Of a stretch of 64,000 nt of DNA, positions 60,600 to 64,000 are shown piece by piece. Every line of letters starts with the position of its first letter. Positions within the stretch are counted from its first letter, which is position 1. Under the pieces are notes generated by a model that worked only from the letters and a program-made list of their open reading frames with translations, had not been told where the DNA came from and did not search any database. Location of the stretch: NCBI GenBank assembly GCA_003254925.1, contig QANZ01016113.1:77385-141384 (forward strand), read 5' to 3'. The position numbers and the translations under genes were made by a program. This stretch comes from Chamaecrista fasciculata. Taxonomy: Eukaryota; Streptophyta; Magnoliopsida; Fabales; Fabaceae.

Positions 60600-61925
60600 T
60601 ATTGTATGTATTATAGTATTTGGATATGATGATTACTCGTACTCGGAGTCTCCTCTTTTGGACCATCATCACTTTTGAATTTGTGAAAGAACACATGGAA
60701 ATTGAAAAGATGATCGAGGAGGTAATTTTAATTTCCAAGTCCGTCCACTCCCATTAATAAATAATGTTGTGGAATATGAGGACGCTATATATAAGTGAAT
60801 GTTCGTGCACGTGAATCAATGGTAATTGGGCACTTTTCCAAAGAAAGCAAGATGTGTCAACTTCTTACATTAAGTAATAATAAAGAGGAATATATTCACT
60901 ATTAATGGAAGCATTAGTGCAAATCAACTTTACAACCTCATGTTTAAAAAGATATATCATATATGTATTCAATTATATTCTCTTTATATATAATTATCCA
61001 CATGCATGTATGTTAAGTTGGATTGTTGGGGCCGGGGAATATATGTACCTAAATGAATAATATTTTCTTTAATCCCACATACTAGGAATTGAGTCCTTCC
61101 CGCTGTAGACAAATAAGTTCAGCGCTGGTCAAAATTAATATACACCGTCCACCTCAAAAGAGAAGGCAAACAATTTTAACAAAAATATTAATGTAAACAA
61201 TATTATATAATGTTTGGGAATCATATGGAGCACTGTCTACAAAATAATAGGACATTTAGGACCACATAAGAGTGGAAGCTCTATATAAACTTCGATAATT
61301 AGTTAGTTGAAAATAATGATTAAGTTATTTAGTGAATTTTGACCAAATATACATCATGTGAGGTGTAGCTAGCTAGGTGGTTGTTGTCTTGTTTAGATAT
61401 CATCATATTACTTATGACTAATTTTTGAGTCTCTTTAGTCAATAAGAAATCCAGATAATATTGGATGACAGGAAATGACTACCTTACATGTGTGTGTGCG
61501 TGCTATGTACTTTGTTGGGGAATTTGAACTCTCCTAATAAATTTATACTATTTCAGTAATTAATTAGTAATTATAAATAAAAAATAGGTGTACTATTAGT
61601 AATTATATATAAAAAATAGGTGTACAGTGTACACTAGTGCACGTACTTGATTACAAGTTAATATATATTTATACATTTATAAAATATTATATGTGTGAGG
61701 GTGTTTTTGGTTGGTTTAAAATAAAATTAAAAATTAAAAAAATAAGAAATAAATATGTGGCTAACTATATAGATAATGGGAGAGAGAAAATAGTAGATGA
61801 GATTTAAGAAAGTGAAAACTAAGTATTTGATCTTTTAATTTTCACACTTCTAACGATTTAGTCCTTAAATAATAGAAATATAGTATTTAGTCACTGAATA
61901 ACTATAAATGTCAAATCAAATGTTA
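60600..61925. other. Upstream region of protease copy 2, no gene
   Basis: AT-rich. A local direct duplication (AATTA(T/)ATATAAAAAATAGGTGTAC) occurs at about 61565-61626. No coding sequence was found. Confidence 0.45.
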
Positions 61926-61937
61926 CATACATATTTC

Positions 61938-61967
61938 TGTGCCCGTTAGGGCACGGAAAGCCCCTAG
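61938..61967 (+). mobile_element. Helitron 3' terminus
   Basis: Hairpin GTGCCC-GTTA-GGGCAC (61939-61954), then 9 bases and CTAG before T (61964-61968). This fits the plant Helitron 3' end. The upstream body is AT-rich and non-coding, and the 5' end could not be placed. A (TA)n run follows immediately. Confidence 0.7.
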
Positions 61968-61968
61968 T

Positions 61969-62180
61969 ATATATATATATATATATGAATCCTTCTAACA
62001 TGTGCCCTTATGACACATGTTAAAGTTTCTTTTGATTGGTCAAATAAGTTTTTAAAACATTAAAAATTATATTTTAAATGAATTTTCGTAAATTTCAAGA
62101 TATGAGATGCTCTACTAACCAATCAGAAGAAAGCTTAACATGTGCCTAAGATAAATCCTCTCTATATATATATAATATAT
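61969..62180. mobile_element. Short inverted-repeat element with TA-rich ends
   Basis: Left arm (61985-62030: GAATCCTTCTAACATGTGCC, then GTTAAAGTTTCTTTTGATTG) is inverted at 62115-62165 (CCAATCAGAAGAAAGCTTAA, then CATGTGCCTAAGATAAATCC). Both arms end in (TA)n tracts, so the target duplication cannot be read. Confidence 0.7.
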
Positions 62181-62186
62181 ATATAG

Positions 62187-62806
62187 GCCCAGTTCGTTTG
62201 CGTTTTGATTATAATCTGTTTTGATTATAATCATAATAAACATGTTCGTTTATGTTTTTTTCTGATCAAATTATAATAATGATTTTTTTATAATCAAACA
62301 CACTCAATTACACTTATACCCCTATATACATATCTAAAATTACCTATACTCTCATTCATTCAATAAAAAATCACAAGGGTAAAATGGTCATTTCCATAAA
62401 TATTGGGCCATTTTACAATTACTCATTATTGTGTAGGGCTAAAATGTTATTTTGCCCAAAATATTTAGGGATCAAATTGGCAATTTAGCCATTCTCACAA
62501 TCCCTCGTCTCTGCGTCGCAGTCGTTCTCTCTCTCTCATCTCTGCCGTTCGCTCTCTCTCATCTCCGTCGTGTCCTTCCTGGCGAGACAATTCCGAAACC
62601 GTCGTGCCGAAGATGCACATGAAGGGAGTACAAAAGCTCTTTGCTAAGGCCAAAACTGGTTTCATTTTCTCCAAAAGATAGGGAAAGAATTAATCAGTCA
62701 CATACACTCGTATAAAACTCCAGATGCACATGCTATGCTATATACAGATACAATAGCTCTAGTGTTGATTGCACTTGACAAGGCCTTCATGAAAAGCGAG
62801 AGAGAA

Positions 62807-62842
<36 letters not shown>

Positions 62843-63537
62843 TTGGCCGGAATTGTGGATTTGGGAATTGCATCCATTAATTGATTGAATTGCATCCATT
62901 AATTTGAATTACTGATGGGGGAGAAGAAAGAGCGAATGAGATTGGGCGAAGATGACATGGGGAGAAGAAAGAGCGAGATGGGGGAGAAGAAAGAGAGAGA
63001 GAGATTTATGCCAAATTGGAAAAAAAATTTCGGGTCCGCTTCAGTTTTTATCTTCTCTCTCATCTGTTGCGAAATAGTGCACTATTTTCTTCGCTGGTGC
63101 ACCGAATGTCTAGCAAAAAATATACATTTTAGTCCTTTTGGTGCACCATTTCGTAGGCCAAAATTGAACCGGTGCACCGATTTTGATAATCATCCCCCCA
63201 CTTGCACATGAAAATAATCAAGATTTCACGCTTTTCAAGGCAAACAGTAACATTTTTGATTTTTTTGGAAGCAACAATCACATCCAAACACATTTTGATT
63301 ATAATAAAATTACACCTTACTTTTTTCAACTTTTTCTTCTATTTATACCCCTATACAATTTATCAATTTCCTTACTTTTTATCCATCTACCACAATCATT
63401 ACATATCTATTTTAATAATTTCACACCAAATAATCAACAATCATCCAAACACCACTACAAAAATAATCAACTTTGATTATAATCACACTACGATTATAAT
63501 CAAAACAAATTTTATAAAAAACGGAAACGAACTGACC
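62187..63537. mobile_element. TIR element of 1.35 kb with a leader-like interior
   Basis: The left end GGCCCAGTTCGTTTGCG is mirrored at the right end, read inward as GGGTCAGTTCGTTTCCG. Both are followed by several TTTTGATTATAATC words. PIF/Harbinger-like by its termini; the target duplication is unclear. The interior includes a CTCTCTCATCTC-rich segment leading to ATGCACATGAAGGG (62611-62624) and an open stretch of about 15 codons before a possible GT donor near 62660, like a captured gene 5' end. It also holds a (GA)n tract (62813-62839) and GGGGAGAAGAAAGAGCGA repeats (62917-63000). Confidence 0.65.
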
Positions 63538-63539
63538 CG

Positions 63540-64000
63540 ACCTAGCTAAAGGCTAAAACTAACAAAGTCGTTTCACGAATCTTCCCCTCATTGGAAGCAT
63601 CAAAGAAAATTATAATTTTTTTTTGTCAAGAAAATGCCTCTAATGATAGTTAAATACTTATCTTAGTTTGGGTTCCACTGTTCGTTCCAGTGTAAAGAGT
63701 CTGAGGATTCTCTTGATCCTATGATTAGCAATGACTGTTTCTTGCTATTTTTTCCCCCATATTTCACAAATCTCATTATATTTTCTCTAAAATTTAGTAT
63801 GTTAGTCAGGCATTTATTATATTTCTTCTAAATTTGTCCAAGAATCAAAATCCTTCCACGCATCAAGTTGCAACGAATCGCCTTGTTTGATTATGTATAT
63901 ATCTGAAACTTTAAAAAATTAATTATAATAATATTAATTTTAAAATTAATATTATTATAATTAATTCCAGATCAACATATATGTTAGATATTATTATAAA
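63540..64000. other. Right edge, no gene
   Basis: AT-rich sequence; a short palindrome lies at about 63918-63968 (AATTATAATAATATTAATTT and its complement). No coding sequence recognised. Confidence 0.45.

Noticed and set aside
61060-61085. CCCACAT motif as a snRNA promoter upstream element
   Set aside because: The motif (AATCCCACATACTAGG) lacks the following CG of the plant USE consensus, and no snRNA-like sequence with a TATA at the required spacing follows.

Overview
This is nuclear DNA of a flowering plant, most likely a eudicot. It is AT-rich, its genes are split by GT/AG introns, and DNA transposons, LTR and non-LTR retrotransposon remnants and microsatellites fill the space between genes. 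The species cannot be fixed from the sequence. No prokaryotic-type system, CRISPR array, rRNA or tRNA gene was seen.

Layout. 1-12.3 kb is repeat-dominated: a possible leader of a minus-strand gene beyond the left edge, a MULE-type MITE, small tandem duplications, RTE LINE debris, a solo LTR with 5-bp target duplication, and a hAT element with 8-bp target duplication. 12.4-17.0 kb (+) is an 11-exon gene for the SNAPc subunit 3 / SRD2 protein, enlarged by an in-frame threefold repeat. 17.0-19.5 kb holds MITEs. 19.5-24.2 kb (+) is a 13-exon gene for a predicted plastid membrane protein of the At5g03900 type. 26.2-31.9 kb is a nest of transposons: a MULE containing a solo LTR that contains a PIF-like element that contains a MITE, plus a hAT within a hAT-like element. 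34.6 kb (+) is a small coiled-coil ORF. 36.2-37.0 kb is a broken partial copy of the At5g03900-like gene. 37.0-46.8 kb is a 2.1-kb tandem duplication. One copy is split by a 5.6-kb CACTA transposon that carries transposase-like exons, an RNase H (L1-type) fragment and what reads as the last exon of an organellar seryl-tRNA synthetase; the other copy is the uninterrupted site. 47.4-48.4 kb (-) is a decayed CC-NB-ARC resistance-gene pseudogene. 49.1-51.6 kb is a small LTR retrotransposon with matching 5-bp target duplication. 52.7-54.5 kb (-) and 59.0-60.5 kb (-) are two CDR1-like aspartic protease copies, the first complete and the second cut at an ambiguous base. The right end holds Helitron and TIR-element remains.

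Function. The intact host genes cover snRNA transcription (SNAPc), a plastid membrane protein of unknown role, and a secreted aspartic protease of a clade known from disease resistance signalling. The resistance-gene pseudogene lies next to the protease pair, but nothing in the sequence shows they act together. The most notable observations are the exon-carrying CACTA element, the mosaic protease pair with an altered flap motif, the SRD2 repeat expansion and the multi-level transposon nest. No undescribed biological system was recognised.
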